Assembly (NCBI RefSeq): GCF_024758705.1
Contig: NZ_CP096971.1
Location: 992,001-1,056,000 of the forward strand
Source of the DNA: Sphingomonas sp. SUN019
GTDB taxonomy: Bacteria; Pseudomonadota; Alphaproteobacteria; Sphingomonadales; Sphingomonadaceae
Direction: 5' to 3'
DNA length: 64,000 bases
This document shows, piece after piece, positions 1 to 14,745 of the stretch (positions are counted from its first letter, which is position 1; each line of letters opens with the position of its first letter). The notes beneath the pieces are model-generated. The model was not told the origin of the DNA and ran no database searches. It saw nothing but the letters and a program-made list of their open reading frames with translations. Made by a program: the position numbers and the translations under genes.

Positions 1-1
1 C

Positions 2-1195
<1,194 letters not shown>

Positions 1196-1206
1196 GGAGA
1201 GAGACG

Positions 1207-1629
1207 ATGCGCATCACGCAAGGCACCTTCTCGTTCCTGCCCGACCTGACCGACGATCAGATCACCGCGCAGGTGCAATATTGCCTCGATCACGGCTGGG
1301 CCGTGAACATCGAATATACCGACGACCCGCACCCGCGGAACACCTATTGGGAGATGTGGGGCATCCCGATGTTCGACGTGCCCGATGCGGCGGGGGTGAT
1401 GATGGCGCTGAAGGACTGCCGCACCGCCCACGCCGGATCGAACTACATCCGCATGTCGGCGTTCGACAGCACCTATGGCTGGGAATCGTTGCGGCTGTCG
1501 TTCATCACCGATCGTCCGGCGGAAGAACCCGGTTTCGCGCTGGAGCGGCAGGAGACCAGGGGAAGGCAGATCGCCTACACCACGCGTTCGTATGCGGCGT
1601 TGAAGCCCGAGGGCGAGCGGTATGCGTAA
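1207..1629 (+). CDS. cbbS: RuBisCO small subunit, red-type
   Basis: Small subunit (140 aa) that caps the L8S8 holoenzyme. It opens [19 protein letters not shown], as red-type small subunits do, has the conserved [10 protein letters not shown] segment at about residues 49-58, and carries the C-terminal extension after SFITDRP that forms the extra beta-hairpin of red-type enzymes. The ATG was chosen because it follows a purine-rich Shine-Dalgarno (AAGGAGAGAGACG) just after cbbL. A palindromic repeat begins at its stop codon and separates it from cbbX. Confidence 0.96.
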   Translation: MRITQGTFSFLPDLTDDQITAQVQYCLDHGWAVNIEYTDDPHPRNTYWEMWGIPMFDVPDAAGVMMALKDCRTAHAGSNYIRMSAFDSTYGWESLRLSFITDRPAEEPGFALERQETRGRQIAYTTRSYAALKPEGERYA

Positions 1630-1758
1630 AATCCTCCCCGGCACGGAGAGGTGGCGCGCGCAGCGTGACGGAGGGGGCTCTCAGCGACGCGCATCGTTAG
1701 TGGATAGCCCCCTCCACCATGCTTCGCATGGTCCCCGTCCCCGTCCCGGGGAGGATTT
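1629..1758. repeat. Family A palindromic intergenic element, copy 1 (cbbS-cbbX)
   Basis: Imperfect inverted repeat filling the whole cbbS-cbbX gap. The outer arms are AAATCCTCCCCGG and CCGGGGAGGATTT; inner arms include GGAGGGGGCTCTC facing GGATAGCCCCCTCC. The right arm places GGGGAGG four bases before the cbbX ATG, so it serves as that gene's Shine-Dalgarno. The segment GGTGGCGCGCGCAGCG recurs on the opposite strand of the copy at 17519-17641. Confidence 0.85.
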
Positions 1759-2640
1759 ATGAACGACGCTATCGACCTCCGCCGCGATTACGCCGAGAGC
1801 GGGCTGGACGAGGAACTGGCACAGCTCGACCGCGAGCTCGTCGGACTCGCGCCGGTCAAACGGCGGATCCGGGAGATCGCCGCGTTGCTGCTGGTCGATC
1901 GCGCGCGCCAGAAACTCGGCATATCGACCGAAGCCCCGACCTTACACATGAGCTTCACCGGCAACCCCGGCACCGGCAAGACCACCGTCGCGCTGCGGAT
2001 GGCGGGAATCCTCCACAAGCTCGGCTATGTGCGGCGCGGACATCTGGTGTCGGTGACCCGCGACGATCTGGTCGGGCAATATATCGGCCACACCGCGCCC
2101 AAGACGAAGGATGTGCTGAAGAAAGCGATGGGCGGCGTGCTGTTCATCGACGAGGCCTATTACCTCTACCGCCCCGAAAACGAACGCGATTACGGGCAGG
2201 AGGCGATCGAGATATTGCTGCAGGTGATGGAGAACCAGCGCGACGACCTGGTCGTCGTGCTCGCCGGTTATGCCGAGCGGATGGAGACGTTCTTTTCCAG
2301 CAATCCCGGCTTCCGCAGCCGCATCGCGCATCATATCGATTTCCCCGATTATGAGGACGGCGAGCTGGTCGTGATCGCCGATACGATTCTGGACGGGCAA
2401 GGTTATCGCCTGTCGGACGCGGCGCGTGATACTCTGGGCGAATATGTCGCGCTGCGCCGTGCGCAGCCGCATTTCGCCAACGCGCGATCGATCCGCAATG
2501 CGCTCGATCGCGCCCGGCTGCGGCAGGCGGTGCGGCTATTCGATGCGCCTGCGGCGGTCACCGCCGAGCAGCTTTCGACGATCGAGCCTGAGGACATTCG
2601 CGCAAGCCGCGTGTTCGGGGCGAACGAGGAAGCGGCCTGA
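1759..2640 (+). CDS. cbbX: CbbX, AAA+ red-type RuBisCO activase
   Basis: ATP-driven hexameric remodelling protein (293 aa) that threads the C-terminus of red-type RuBisCO large subunits to release inhibitory sugar phosphates. Walker A is GNPGTGKTT (residues 68-76), the pore-loop region is around YIGH (108-111), and Walker B is VLFIDEA (127-133). An arginine-finger region lies near NPGFRSRI. It belongs to the cbbLS operon, and its ribosome-binding site comes from the repeat arm just upstream. Length matches the family. Confidence 0.96.
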   Translation: MNDAIDLRRDYAESGLDEELAQLDRELVGLAPVKRRIREIAALLLVDRARQKLGISTEAPTLHMSFTGNPGTGKTTVALRMAGILHKLGYVRRGHLVSVTRDDLVGQYIGHTAPKTKDVLKKAMGGVLFIDEAYYLYRPENERDYGQEAIEILLQVMENQRDDLVVVLAGYAERMETFFSSNPGFRSRIAHHIDFPDYEDGELVVIADTILDGQGYRLSDAARDTLGEYVALRRAQPHFANARSIRNALDRARLRQAVRLFDAPAAVTAEQLSTIEPEDIRASRVFGANEEAA

Positions 2641-2644
2641 CGCG

Positions 2645-3361
2645 GTGCCCTTGCAGGCGATCATCTTCGACGTCGACGGGACTTTGGCCGAGACCGAGGA
2701 GACGCATCGCGCGGCGTTCAATCTGGCATTCGCCGAGGCGGGTTACGCGTGGTGCTGGTCGCCCGACGATTATACCGCGCTGCTGACGACGACGGGCGGG
2801 CGCGAGCGGATTGGCCGCCACATGACCGAAATCGGCGTGTCCCCCGATCCAGCGGTGATCGCGGCGCTGCACGTGCGCAAGAACCAGCTCTATGCCGATC
2901 TTATCGCGAGCGGCGCGGTGGCGCCGCGGCCAGGCGTCCGCGAGCTGATCGCCGAGGCGCGCCGTGATGGCATCGCAACGGCGATCGCCACGACCACCAG
3001 TCGATCCAATCTGATTGCTTTGCTCGACCGGATTTTCGGACCGAAAGCGATGCACGGGTTCGCTGCGGTGATCTGCGGCGAGGACGTCGCAGCTAAGAAG
3101 CCCGATCCGGAGGTGTATCGTCGCGCGCTGGCCGCGCTTGGTCTCCGCGCACCGGCGTGCGTGGCGATCGAGGATTCGGCCAACGGACTTGCAGCGGCGC
3201 GCGCCTGCGGCATCGCCACCGTCGTCACCCTTTCGCGCTACACGATCGGTGAGCACTTCGACGGCGCGGCGCTGGTGCGCGAGAGTCTTGCCGACGACAA
3301 CGGGCGGGTTGGGATCGCAGAACTGCGCGCACTGCTGACGCAGATGGCCGCGGCGGTTTAG
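2645..3361 (+). CDS. cbbY: CbbY-type HAD sugar-phosphate phosphatase
   Basis: HAD-superfamily phosphatase (238 aa). CbbY enzymes hydrolyse xylulose-1,5-bisphosphate, a misfire product that inhibits RuBisCO. The nucleophile motif is DVDGT (Asp9, Asp11); the Lys motif is AAKKPDPEVY and the acidic motif AIEDSANG. The frame is open further upstream through cbbX, but the GTG four bases after the cbbX stop puts DVDGT at the usual N-terminal position. The stop overlaps the end of the converging glgX by four bases. It could in principle be a general beta-phosphoglucomutase-like HAD, but operon position favours CbbY. Confidence 0.9.
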   Translation: MPLQAIIFDVDGTLAETEETHRAAFNLAFAEAGYAWCWSPDDYTALLTTTGGRERIGRHMTEIGVSPDPAVIAALHVRKNQLYADLIASGAVAPRPGVRELIAEARRDGIATAIATTTSRSNLIALLDRIFGPKAMHGFAAVICGEDVAAKKPDPEVYRRALAALGLRAPACVAIEDSANGLAAARACGIATVVTLSRYTIGEHFDGAALVRESLADDNGRVGIAELRALLTQMAAAV

Positions 3362-5100
3362 GCGTCGTCTAACCTGACAAATCGGTTCACGCGGTCGATC
3401 GTGACGGTTGCGCCTGACATATCCAGTCTGAATCCATCGCTCATGGCCCAATCAGAGGCGTTCATCTCAGCGCCGTCCAGCCGCCGCCATGTTGCATCGT
3501 GGCGTATCGCCGGCTCGGAAAATTCGGGATGCGCGGCGCGGTGGGAGGCCAGACCAGCGACATAGTCTTCCAACGCGAGGTCGCGCCCCGTCCAGTCCAG
3601 CCACGTCGTCGGATTGTCCTGTGCATAGGCGTTGTTGTTGCCGTCGTGGGTGCGACCGAATTCGTCACCTGCAGTCAGCATGATCGTGCCGCGGGCGGCG
3701 AAAAGCGTGGCGAGCAGGGCGCGGCTGTCGGCGGCGCGCGCGGTGATGATGGCGGGGTCGTCGCTCGGTCCCTCGACACCGTTATTCCACGCGATTTCGT
3801 CGGCGTGGCCGTCGCGATTATCTTCGCCATTCGCGTGATTGTGGCGCTCGGCGTGACTGACCAGATCGGCGAGGGTGAAGCCGTCGTGCGCGGCGATGAA
3901 GTTCACCGTCCGCGTTCGTTCATCCCCGAAGATGTCGGGTGAGCCGGACAGCCGCGTCGCGAGCGTCCCCGCATCGCCGCCGCCACGCCAGAAGCGGCGG
4001 ACGTCGTCGCGGAAGCGGTCGTTCCATTCGAGCCAGGTCGCGGGAAAGTTGCCGAGCTGATAGCCGCCGGGTCCGATGTCCCACGGCTCGGCGATCATCA
4101 CGCGCGTGGACAGGAGCGGATCGGCGGCGATCGCGTCGAAGATCGGCGCGGCGGGATCGAAGCCGGGACCGCGCGCGATGACCGGCGCGAGATCGAAACG
4201 GAAGCCGTCGACGCCCTGCTCGGCAAAATGGCGCAGCGTCGCCAGCGTGAGGTCGCGGACCGCCGGGTTGGCGAAGTCGAAGGTGTTGCCGGTGCCGGTG
4301 TCGTTGATGAGGTCGCCGTCGGGATCGCGGGCATAGGCCGCGTCGTCGAGACCGCGGAAGCTGAGCGTCGGGCCGTCCAGGTCGCTTTCGCCGCTGTGAT
4401 TGAACACGAGATCGAGGATCACCCCGATGCCTGCGGCGTGGAGCGTTTCGATGGTCGCGCGCAGTTCGGGCAGGCCGCCGGGACACAGACCGGGATCGAG
4501 CGCCATCGGGACGACCGGATTGTAGCCCCAGGCGTTGGTCAGGCCGAGCGGCGCGAGGTGGCGTTCATCAATCCACGCGACGATCGGCATCAGCTCGACC
4601 GCGGCGACCCGCAGTTTCAGCAGGTGCGCGATGATCGCCGGATGCGCGAGCGCGGCGACCGTTCCGCGTTGTTCGGCGGGTACGTCGGGGTGCAGCATGG
4701 TGAAGCCGCGGACGTTCAGTTCGTAGATCAGACCGCCCTGGTGGAAGTACGCCGGGGCTGCGGGAACGGGAGCGAGTAATGCAGTGACGAGTGCTTTAGG
4801 CACGAAGTGCGCCGTCTCCGCGCCGGGCGTGGCAAGGTCGGGATGCCAGGTGAAGCGACGGTCCAGCGTGGTCGCGTAGGGGTCGACGAGGAGTTTGGTC
4901 TCGTCGTGCGGAGCGGGACCGGCAGCGCGGTAGCCGTAGCGCTGGCCGGGCGTGATTCCTTCGACCTCGAGCGTCCAGTTATCACCGGTGCGGGTCATTG
5001 TGTGACGCGTTTCGGCTTCGTCGCTGAAGAGGCATAACCATACGGTTTCCGCCCGGGGAGCACGGACGGTAAAGATCGCGCCGTTCTTCGCCACAAGCAT
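3358..5100 (-). CDS. glgX: Glycogen debranching enzyme GlgX
   Basis: GH13 isoamylase-type enzyme (580 aa) that cleaves alpha-1,6 branches left after phosphorylase action. An N-terminal CBM48-like domain (about 1-110) is followed by the catalytic barrel. DLVFNH (230-235) is region I, the nucleophile is Asp303 in GFRFDLAP, the acid/base is Glu338 in MIAEPWD, and the stabiliser is Asp406 in AAHDGFTL. The ATG at 5100 was chosen because codons farther upstream are encoded by a palindromic repeat and read as low-complexity sequence. It is shorter than E. coli GlgX, mainly at the C-terminus. Last gene of the glg operon; its RBS lies in the repeat. Confidence 0.93.
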   Translation of the reverse strand: MLVAKNGAIFTVRAPRAETVWLCLFSDEAETRHTMTRTGDNWTLEVEGITPGQRYGYRAAGPAPHDETKLLVDPYATTLDRRFTWHPDLATPGAETAHFVPKALVTALLAPVPAAPAYFHQGGLIYELNVRGFTMLHPDVPAEQRGTVAALAHPAIIAHLLKLRVAAVELMPIVAWIDERHLAPLGLTNAWGYNPVVPMALDPGLCPGGLPELRATIETLHAAGIGVILDLVFNHSGESDLDGPTLSFRGLDDAAYARDPDGDLINDTGTGNTFDFANPAVRDLTLATLRHFAEQGVDGFRFDLAPVIARGPGFDPAAPIFDAIAADPLLSTRVMIAEPWDIGPGGYQLGNFPATWLEWNDRFRDDVRRFWRGGGDAGTLATRLSGSPDIFGDERTRTVNFIAAHDGFTLADLVSHAERHNHANGEDNRDGHADEIAWNNGVEGPSDDPAIITARAADSRALLATLFAARGTIMLTAGDEFGRTHDGNNNAYAQDNPTTWLDWTGRDLALEDYVAGLASHRAAHPEFSEPAIRHDATWRRLDGAEMNASDWAMSDGFRLDMSGATVTIDRVNRFVRLDDA

Positions 5101-5104
5101 ACCC

Positions 5105-5230
5105 AATTCCTCCCCCAACGGGGGAGGGGGACCAGCCGCAGGCTGGTGGAGGGGCAGACCCAAGCGACAGTCTTGCCTGGCTGCCCCTCCACCGTCTTCG
5201 ACGGTCCCCCTCCCCGTTCCGGGGAGGAAT

Positions 5231-5231
<1 letters not shown>
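5105..5231. repeat. Family A palindromic intergenic element, copy 2 (pgm-glgX)
   Basis: Inverted repeat with outer arms AATTCCTCCCCC and GGGGAGGAATT and inner arms GGTGGAGGGGCAG / CTGCCCCTCCACC. It runs from the pgm stop codon, which overlaps the arm, to four bases before the glgX start. On the minus strand it supplies GGGGGAGG as RBS. The stretch GGGGGACCAGCCGCAGGCTG is shared exactly with the copy at 8281-8424, so these two form one subfamily. Confidence 0.85.
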
Positions 5232-8280
<3,049 letters not shown>

Positions 8281-8424
8281 AAATCCTCCCCAATTCGTCC
8301 CCGGAACGGGGAGGGGGACCAGCCGCAGGCTGGTGGAGGGGCAGACAAGCAGGACTGTCGCCTGTGGCTGCCCCTCCACCATTCGCTTCGCGAACGGTCC
8401 CCCTCCCCGTTCCGGGGAGGAATT
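8281..8424. repeat. Family A palindromic intergenic element, copy 3 (glgC-glgA)
   Basis: Inverted repeat with outer arms AAATCCTCCCC and GGGGAGGAATT and inner arms GGTGGAGGGGCAG / GCTGCCCCTCCACC. It fills the gap between the glgC stop (13 bases away) and the glgA start, and on the minus strand gives glgA its GGGGAGG Shine-Dalgarno. Same subfamily as the element at 5105-5231. Confidence 0.85.
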
Positions 8425-8437
8425 GAAGAGGCCAATC

Positions 8438-9697
8438 TCACGTCAGTTTGTCGATCATCGACTGCGTGATCAGGCACACCCCGCTGTCCGTCCGCCGGAA
8501 ACGATGCGCGTCGATCACCGGATCGTCACCCACAACCAGGCTGTCGGGAATCACCACGCCGCGATCGATCACTACCTTCCGCAACCGCGATCCGCGCCCG
8601 ACGTGAACGTGCGGCAACACGACCGCTTCGTCGAGCATCGCGAAGCTGTGCGCACGGACGCCGGTGAACAACAGTGAGCGGTGGATAGACGCGCCGGACA
8701 CGATGCAGTCCCCCGACACCAGGCTCGCCACCGCAGACCCGCGCCGGCCATCGATATCGTGGACGAATTTCGCTGGCGGCGTGATCTCCGAATAGGTCCA
8801 CAGCGGCCAGCTGCGGTCGTACAGATCCAGTTGCGGCACGACGTCGGTCAGATCGATATTCGCCGCCCAATAAGCCTCGACCGTGCCAACGTCGCGCCAA
8901 TAGCTGCTAGATTCGTACGACGACCGCACGCAGCTGTCGGAGAAACGGTGCGCCACGGCTTTGCCGGTCTTCACCAAATGCGGGATGATATCCTTGCCGA
9001 AATCATGGCTGGAATTCGGGTCCGCGGCGTCGCGGCGCAATTCCTCGAACAGGCGCTTGGTCTGGAAGACGTAGATGCCCATCGAGGCCAGGCTGACCTC
9101 GGGATTGCCGGGCATTGCGGGCGGATCGGCGGGCTTTTCGACGAAATCGACGATCCGGTCCTTCGCATCGACGTGCATCACGCCGAACCCTACCGCCTCC
9201 AGCCGTGGCACCTCCAGGCAGGCGACGGTCACGTCCGCGCCCGCATCGACGTGCTGCTGCAGGATCAGTTCGTAATCCATCTTGTAGATGTGGTCGCCCG
9301 CCAGGATGACCATATATTCGACGCCGTAGCTTTCGATGATGTCGATGTTCTGGAACACCGCGTCGGCGGTGCCCTCATACCATTGAAACTCGCTGATCCG
9401 CTGGCTGGCGGGTAGGATGTCGAAGCTTTCGTTGCGTTCGGGACGCAGGAAGTTCCAGCCGCGCTGCAGGTGGCGGATCAGCGAATGCGCCTTGTACTGC
9501 GTCGCCACACCAATGCGGCGGATGCCCGAATTGATCGCGTTCGACAGCGCGAAGTCGATGATGCGCGATTTCCCGCCGAAATAGACTGCTGGCTTGGCGC
9601 GCGCGTCGGTCATCTCGAACAACCGGCTGCCGCGCCCGCCCGCCAGTACATAGGCCATCGCGTCGCGTGCGAGCGGTTGCCCTTTTCTTTGATCCAT
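8438..9697 (-). CDS. glgC: Glucose-1-phosphate adenylyltransferase
   Basis: Makes ADP-glucose from ATP and glucose-1-phosphate, the committed step of glycogen synthesis (419 aa). The nucleotidyltransferase motif is AGGRGSRL (residues 19-26), followed by [17 protein letters not shown]. The substrate motif VEKPADPP and a left-handed beta-helix C-terminus with hexapeptide-like repeats are present. The start is preceded by GGAGCGAGAGG. As in other GlgC proteins, allosteric control by glycolytic intermediates is likely but cannot be read from sequence alone. Confidence 0.96.
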   Translation of the reverse strand: MDQRKGQPLARDAMAYVLAGGRGSRLFEMTDARAKPAVYFGGKSRIIDFALSNAINSGIRRIGVATQYKAHSLIRHLQRGWNFLRPERNESFDILPASQRISEFQWYEGTADAVFQNIDIIESYGVEYMVILAGDHIYKMDYELILQQHVDAGADVTVACLEVPRLEAVGFGVMHVDAKDRIVDFVEKPADPPAMPGNPEVSLASMGIYVFQTKRLFEELRRDAADPNSSHDFGKDIIPHLVKTGKAVAHRFSDSCVRSSYESSSYWRDVGTVEAYWAANIDLTDVVPQLDLYDRSWPLWTYSEITPPAKFVHDIDGRRGSAVASLVSGDCIVSGASIHRSLLFTGVRAHSFAMLDEAVVLPHVHVGRGSRLRKVVIDRGVVIPDSLVVGDDPVIDAHRFRRTDSGVCLITQSMIDKLT

Positions 9698-9719
9698 CCT
9701 CTCGCTCCTGTTCTTCTTG

Positions 9720-11873
9720 TTATCCGGCGTATTCGAGCATCAATGTCGCAAGCGGCGGCAGGGTGACGAAGGCCGCGCCGTCCTTTGCGGTCACGCCGCC
9801 GAGGTTGCCCAGCCCCGATCCCCAGTAATCGTGCGCATCCGAATTGATGACCTCTCGCCAGCGCCCATCGTGCGGCAACGGCACGCGGTAAGGCGCGCGC
9901 GCGATCGGTGTCATGTTGCACACGATCGCGATCGGCCGTTCGCCCGGCGCCTTGCGCAGCCACGCGAAGACCGAGTTCGCCGCATCGTCGACGACCAGCC
10001 ATTCGAACCCTTCCGGCTCGCAATCGCGCGCGTGCAACGCGGGCCGCTCGCGGTAGAGTCGGTTGAGATCACGGACAAGTTTGCGCACCCCGTCATGCGC
10101 CTGCGAGTTGCGCAGATTCCAGTCGAGCGCGCGTTCCTCGCTCCATTCGCGGCGTTGCGCGAACTCCTGCCCCATGAACAGCAGCTTCTTGCCGGGATAG
10201 CCCCACATCATCGCGTAATAAGCGCGCAGATTGGCGAATTGCTGCCAGTCGTCGCCGCTCATCTTGGCGAGCATCGATCCCTTCCCGTGGACGACCTCGT
10301 CATGGCTGATCGGCAGGACGAAATTCTCGGTGAAGGCGTACATCAGGCCGAAGGTGATGTCCTCGTGATGATGCACGCGGTGCACCGGCTCGCGCGCCAT
10401 GTACTTCAGCGTGTCGTGCATGAAGCCCATGTTCCACTTGAAGCCGAAACCGAGCCCTTCCTCATGGACCGGGTTCGTCACCCCGGGCCAGGCGGTGGAT
10501 TCCTCGGCGATCGTGAACACGCCGGGGTGCTGGCCATACACCGCCTTGTTCATCGATTGCAGGAAGGCGACCGCCTCCCAATTCTCGCGGCCGCCTTCCT
10601 TGTTCGGGATCCATTCGCCTGCGGCGCGTGAATAATCGCGGTACAGCATCGATGCGACCGCATCGACGCGCAGCCCGTCGACATGGTAATGCTCGGCCCA
10701 GAAGGTCGCGTTGTTGACCAAAAACGACGACACCTCGCGCCGCCCGAAATTGTAGATCGCGGTGTTCCAGTCGGGGTGATAGCCGAGCCGCGGATCGTCA
10801 TGCTCGTAGAGAGCGGTGCCGTCGAACCGCGCGAGGCCGTGCGCGTCGGTCGGGAAATGCGCGGGCACCCAATCGAGCAGCACGCCGATCCCCGCTCGGT
10901 GCGCACCATCGACAAAGCGCGCGAAGCCCTCGACATCGCCGAACCGCGCCGACGGAGCGTAGAGGCCGGTGGTCTGATACCCCCAACTGGGATCGTACGG
11001 ATGTTCGCTGACCGGCAGGAACTCGATATGGGTGAAGCCCATCTCGACGACGTATGGGATCAGCCGGTCGGCCAGTGCGTCCCAGGTCAGGAACCAGCCG
11101 TGCGTGTCGCGGTCCCACGATCCGGGATGCACTTCGTAGATGCTGATCGCGACGCGGCGCGGATCGACCGCGGCCCAATAGGCGCGGTGATCGGCATCGC
11201 CCCAGACGTGTTGCGACGGCGCGGTGGTGACCGATGCGGTGTCGGGGCGCAGTTCGGAGGCGAAGGCGTAGGGGTCGGCCTTCAGCGGCTGGACCAGTCC
11301 ATCAGCACCGACGATCTCGTATTTGTACGCCGCGCCGGGTGTGATGCCGGGCAGGAAGATTTCCCATACGCCGGTGTCGGCGCGCTTGCGCATCGCGTGG
11401 CGCTTGCCGTCCCAGTCGTTGAAGTCGCCAACCACCGACACGCGCTGCGCGTTCGGCGCCCACACCGCGAAGTGGAAGCCGGTCGCGCCTTCGTGGTCGA
11501 TCAGATGTGCGCCGAGCTTGTCGTACAGGCGGAAGTGCGTCCCCTCCCCCATCAACTGATCGTCGATCGGGCCGAGCACTGGGCCGAAGCTGTAGGGATC
11601 GACGACGAGCCATTCAGCCTCGCCGGCGGCCGCCTTGTATTTCACCGGTGCCGGATCGCCCGTCACCACGCCCTCGAACAACCCGGCGTCGTCAACACGA
11701 TCGAGCGTGCCGATCTTCTTGCCCTTGAGCGTCTGCACCTCGATCGTCTCTGCGCCGGGCATCAACACGCGCACGAAGGTGCCGTTCGGCCCGGCGTGCG
11801 GGCCGAGCAACGAAAACGGATCGGCGTGCGTCCCCGCCAGCAACGCCTTCAGCGCGCCCTTCGGCGGCTTCAC
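9720..11873 (-). CDS. glgB: 1,4-alpha-glucan branching enzyme
   Basis: GH13 branching enzyme (717 aa) that introduces alpha-1,6 branches into glycogen. An N-terminal GlgB-specific domain and CBM48 (about 1-230) precede the barrel. Catalytic residues sit in [10 protein letters not shown] (Asp nucleophile), [10 protein letters not shown] (Glu acid/base) and [10 protein letters not shown] (Asp). The start overlaps the glgP stop as ATGA, so the two genes are coupled. Full length for the family. Confidence 0.96.
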   Translation of the reverse strand: MKPPKGALKALLAGTHADPFSLLGPHAGPNGTFVRVLMPGAETIEVQTLKGKKIGTLDRVDDAGLFEGVVTGDPAPVKYKAAAGEAEWLVVDPYSFGPVLGPIDDQLMGEGTHFRLYDKLGAHLIDHEGATGFHFAVWAPNAQRVSVVGDFNDWDGKRHAMRKRADTGVWEIFLPGITPGAAYKYEIVGADGLVQPLKADPYAFASELRPDTASVTTAPSQHVWGDADHRAYWAAVDPRRVAISIYEVHPGSWDRDTHGWFLTWDALADRLIPYVVEMGFTHIEFLPVSEHPYDPSWGYQTTGLYAPSARFGDVEGFARFVDGAHRAGIGVLLDWVPAHFPTDAHGLARFDGTALYEHDDPRLGYHPDWNTAIYNFGRREVSSFLVNNATFWAEHYHVDGLRVDAVASMLYRDYSRAAGEWIPNKEGGRENWEAVAFLQSMNKAVYGQHPGVFTIAEESTAWPGVTNPVHEEGLGFGFKWNMGFMHDTLKYMAREPVHRVHHHEDITFGLMYAFTENFVLPISHDEVVHGKGSMLAKMSGDDWQQFANLRAYYAMMWGYPGKKLLFMGQEFAQRREWSEERALDWNLRNSQAHDGVRKLVRDLNRLYRERPALHARDCEPEGFEWLVVDDAANSVFAWLRKAPGERPIAIVCNMTPIARAPYRVPLPHDGRWREVINSDAHDYWGSGLGNLGGVTAKDGAAFVTLPPLATLMLEYAG

Positions 11874-14302
11874 AGCACGTTCCAGATGTCGCGCGCATAT
11901 TCGCCGATCGTCCGGTCGGACGAAAACCAGCCGACCTGCGCCACGTTGCGGATCGCCGACGCGCGCCAGGCGTCGCGATCGGCCCAGCGTGCGTCGACCT
12001 GACGCTGGGCGGCGGCATAAGCGTCGAAATCGGCGGCGACCATGAACCAGTCGTGCTCGTACAGCCCGGCCATCAGGCCTTGGTAACGGTTGGGATCATC
12101 GGGGGAGAACACGCCGGACGCGATGGCGTTCACCGCCTGCGCCAGTTCGCGGCTGCCCTCGATCACGGCGCGCGGTTCGTAGCCGTCGGCGCGCTTCGCC
12201 GCGACCTCGTCCGCGGTCAGCCCGAATATGATGATGTTCTCGTCCCCGACGTGATCCCTGATCTCGACGTTTGCGCCGTCCAGCGTGCCGATGGTCAGCG
12301 CGCCATTGAGCGCGAATTTCATGTTGCCGGTGCCCGACGCCTCCATCCCTGCGGTCGAAATCTGTTCCGACAGATCAGCGGCGGGGACGATGCGTTCGGC
12401 CAGGCTGACGTTGTAATTGGGCAGAAACGCGACCTTCAGCAATTTGCCGATCGACGGATCGCCGTTCACCCGCCGCGCGACGTCGTTCGCCAGTTTTATG
12501 ATGAGCTTCGCATTGTGATAGCTCGATGCCGCCTTTCCCGCGAACAGCTTCACGCGCGGGGTCCAGTTGCGTTCGGGGTGGCTGCGAATCTGGTCGTACA
12601 GCGCGACCGTCTCGATGATGTTGAGCAGCTGGCGCTTGTATTCGTGGATACGCTTGATCTGCACGTCGAAGATCGCGTCGGGATCGAGCCGCAGGCCCAT
12701 GCGGTCCTTGATATGCGCGGCCAGCGCGACCTTGTTCGCGCGCTTCACCTCGGCGAAGCGTTCGCGGAAGGCGGCGTCCTCAGCGAACGGCGCGAGCGCG
12801 GTTAGCGCCGCCGCGTCGTCGAGGAACTCCTCGCCGATCGCATCGCGGATCAGGTGGGTCAGGCCGGGATTGCATTCGAACAGCCAGCGGCGCGGCGTGA
12901 TGCCGTTGGTCTTGTTGTTGATCCGCGCCGGGTACAGCTTGTGCAGGTCGGCGAAGACCGTCTGCTTCATCAGGTCGGTATGCAGCGCCGCGACGCCGTT
13001 GACGCTGTGCGATCCCGCAAAGGCCAGGTTCGCCATCCGCACCCGGCGTTCTCCGCCTTCGTCGATCAGGCTGATCGCGCCGATCGCTTCGTCGTCGATC
13101 CCGTCGGCCTTCCGCGCCTCGCGCAGCACCCGCGCGTTGATCGCATAGACGATCTGCATGTGCCGCGGGAGGAGACGTTCGAACAACGGCAGCGGCCAGC
13201 TTTCCAGCGCTTCGGGCAGCAACGTATGGTTCGTGTAGCCGAAGGTCGCCTTGGTGATCTCCCACGCCTCGTCGAAGGCAAGGTCGTGATGGTCGATCAG
13301 CAGCCGCATGAGTTCCGCGACCGACACTGCGGGGTGCGTGTCGTTCAGCTGGATCGCGGCCTTGTCTGGCAAGGTCCGAACGTCGCCGAAATACTGGATG
13401 TGGCGGCGGACGATGTCCTGGATCGAGGCGGAGGAGAAGAAATACTCCTGCCGCAACCGCAATTCCTGCCCTGACGCGGTGGAGTCCGCCGGATAGAGCA
13501 CGCGCACCAGGCTTTCGGCGCGCACCTGGCCAGCCAGCGCGCCTTCGTGGTCACCCGCGTTGAACTTGTCGAGCTTGATCGGGTCGAGCGACACCGCGGT
13601 CCACAGCCGCAGCGTGTTCACCCGCTTGCCGCGCCACCCGACCACGGGCGTGTCGACCGCCACCGCCTCGACCGCCTCGGCGGGTTTCCAGTGCACCTGC
13701 CCCGCATCATTGCCGGTCACTTCGCCGCCGAAGCCGACGAAGTACGCGCTCTCGCGACGTTCGAACTCCCACGGATTGCCGTGCGCCAGCCAGTTTTCGG
13801 GCAGTTCCACCTGCCAGCCGTCGTCGATCCGCTGGCGGAACATCCCGTTCATGTAACGGATGCCGTAGCCGTAGGCGGGCAGGTCGAGCGTCGCGAGGCT
13901 CTCCATAAAGCACGCCGCCAGCCGTCCGAGCCCGCCGTTACCGAGCGCGGCGTCGGGCTCGATCTCCTCGATCTCCGCCAGGTCGACGCCGAGCTGGCTG
14001 AGCGCCTGGCTGACTTCGCGGTTCTTCCCGAGGTTGGCGATCGCATCGCGCAGCAGGCGGCCGATCAGGAACTCCAGGCTGAGGTAATAGACGCGCTTCG
14101 ACTTCGCCGCGTGCGTTTCGCGGGTCGACGCCATCCACCGGTCGATGATGTCGTCGCGCACGGTCAGGATCGTCGCGGCGAGCCAGTCGTGCGGGAGGGC
14201 GGCGCGTTCGTCCTTGCCGATGCGGTGGATCAGATTGTCGACCAGCCGGTCGGCAAGCGGCGACCGCGGCGGGGCGCTCGTGGCGAGAGCGGTAACGTTC
14301 AT
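11870..14302 (-). CDS. glgP: Glycogen phosphorylase
   Basis: GT35 phosphorylase (810 aa) that releases glucose-1-phosphate from glycogen. The PLP-binding lysine is in EASGTGNMKFALNG, and the glucan-binding and phosphate-site regions look intact. First gene of the glg operon on the minus strand. The operon promoter should lie in the 89 bases before it, where no strong consensus is obvious. Coupled to glgB downstream. Confidence 0.95.
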   Translation of the reverse strand: MNVTALATSAPPRSPLADRLVDNLIHRIGKDERAALPHDWLAATILTVRDDIIDRWMASTRETHAAKSKRVYYLSLEFLIGRLLRDAIANLGKNREVSQALSQLGVDLAEIEEIEPDAALGNGGLGRLAACFMESLATLDLPAYGYGIRYMNGMFRQRIDDGWQVELPENWLAHGNPWEFERRESAYFVGFGGEVTGNDAGQVHWKPAEAVEAVAVDTPVVGWRGKRVNTLRLWTAVSLDPIKLDKFNAGDHEGALAGQVRAESLVRVLYPADSTASGQELRLRQEYFFSSASIQDIVRRHIQYFGDVRTLPDKAAIQLNDTHPAVSVAELMRLLIDHHDLAFDEAWEITKATFGYTNHTLLPEALESWPLPLFERLLPRHMQIVYAINARVLREARKADGIDDEAIGAISLIDEGGERRVRMANLAFAGSHSVNGVAALHTDLMKQTVFADLHKLYPARINNKTNGITPRRWLFECNPGLTHLIRDAIGEEFLDDAAALTALAPFAEDAAFRERFAEVKRANKVALAAHIKDRMGLRLDPDAIFDVQIKRIHEYKRQLLNIIETVALYDQIRSHPERNWTPRVKLFAGKAASSYHNAKLIIKLANDVARRVNGDPSIGKLLKVAFLPNYNVSLAERIVPAADLSEQISTAGMEASGTGNMKFALNGALTIGTLDGANVEIRDHVGDENIIIFGLTADEVAAKRADGYEPRAVIEGSRELAQAVNAIASGVFSPDDPNRYQGLMAGLYEHDWFMVAADFDAYAAAQRQVDARWADRDAWRASAIRNVAQVGWFSSDRTIGEYARDIWNVL

Positions 14303-14391
14303 TGTCGTCTGTCCCCGTCAGATGGCGATGGACAGTCTAGCGGTGCGCGCGGGCGAGAGTCACGCGCCATACGTATGTAGAACGCGCTATT

Positions 14392-14745
14392 TCAGACGGT
14401 GAAGCTTTCGCCGCAGCCGCACGCGCCCTTCGCATTGGGGTTATCGAACACGAAGCCCGCGGTGAAATCGCCCTCGACCCAGTTCATCGTCGATCCGACT
14501 AGGTACAGGATCGATCCGCCGTCGACGTACAACGTGCCGCCGGGGGTCTCGATCTTTTCGTCGAACGGCTTCGCCTCGGTCACGTAATCGACCGAATAAG
14601 CGAGGCCGGAACAGCCGCGCTTCGGGGTCGACAGCTTCACCCCGATCGCTTCCTCAGGCGCGCGCGCCATCAGATCCGCGATACGGGCGTTGGCAGTGTC
14701 GGTCAGGTTCAGCGCGGCGGGGCGCTGGCGGAGCGTCGTGGCCAT
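14392..14745 (-). CDS. sufA: SufA/IscA-family iron-sulfur carrier
   Basis: A-type carrier (117 aa) that receives Fe-S clusters from the SufBCD scaffold and passes them to apoproteins. It has the three invariant cysteines: Cys45 in KRGCSGLAY and Cys109/Cys111 in the CGCGESF tail. The frame runs farther upstream, but the ATG chosen overlaps the stop of the preceding gene by one base (TGATG) and gives the standard length. Last gene of the suf operon. Confidence 0.93.
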   Translation of the reverse strand: MATTLRQRPAALNLTDTANARIADLMARAPEEAIGVKLSTPKRGCSGLAYSVDYVTEAKPFDEKIETPGGTLYVDGGSILYLVGSTMNWVEGDFTAGFVFDNPNAKGACGCGESFTV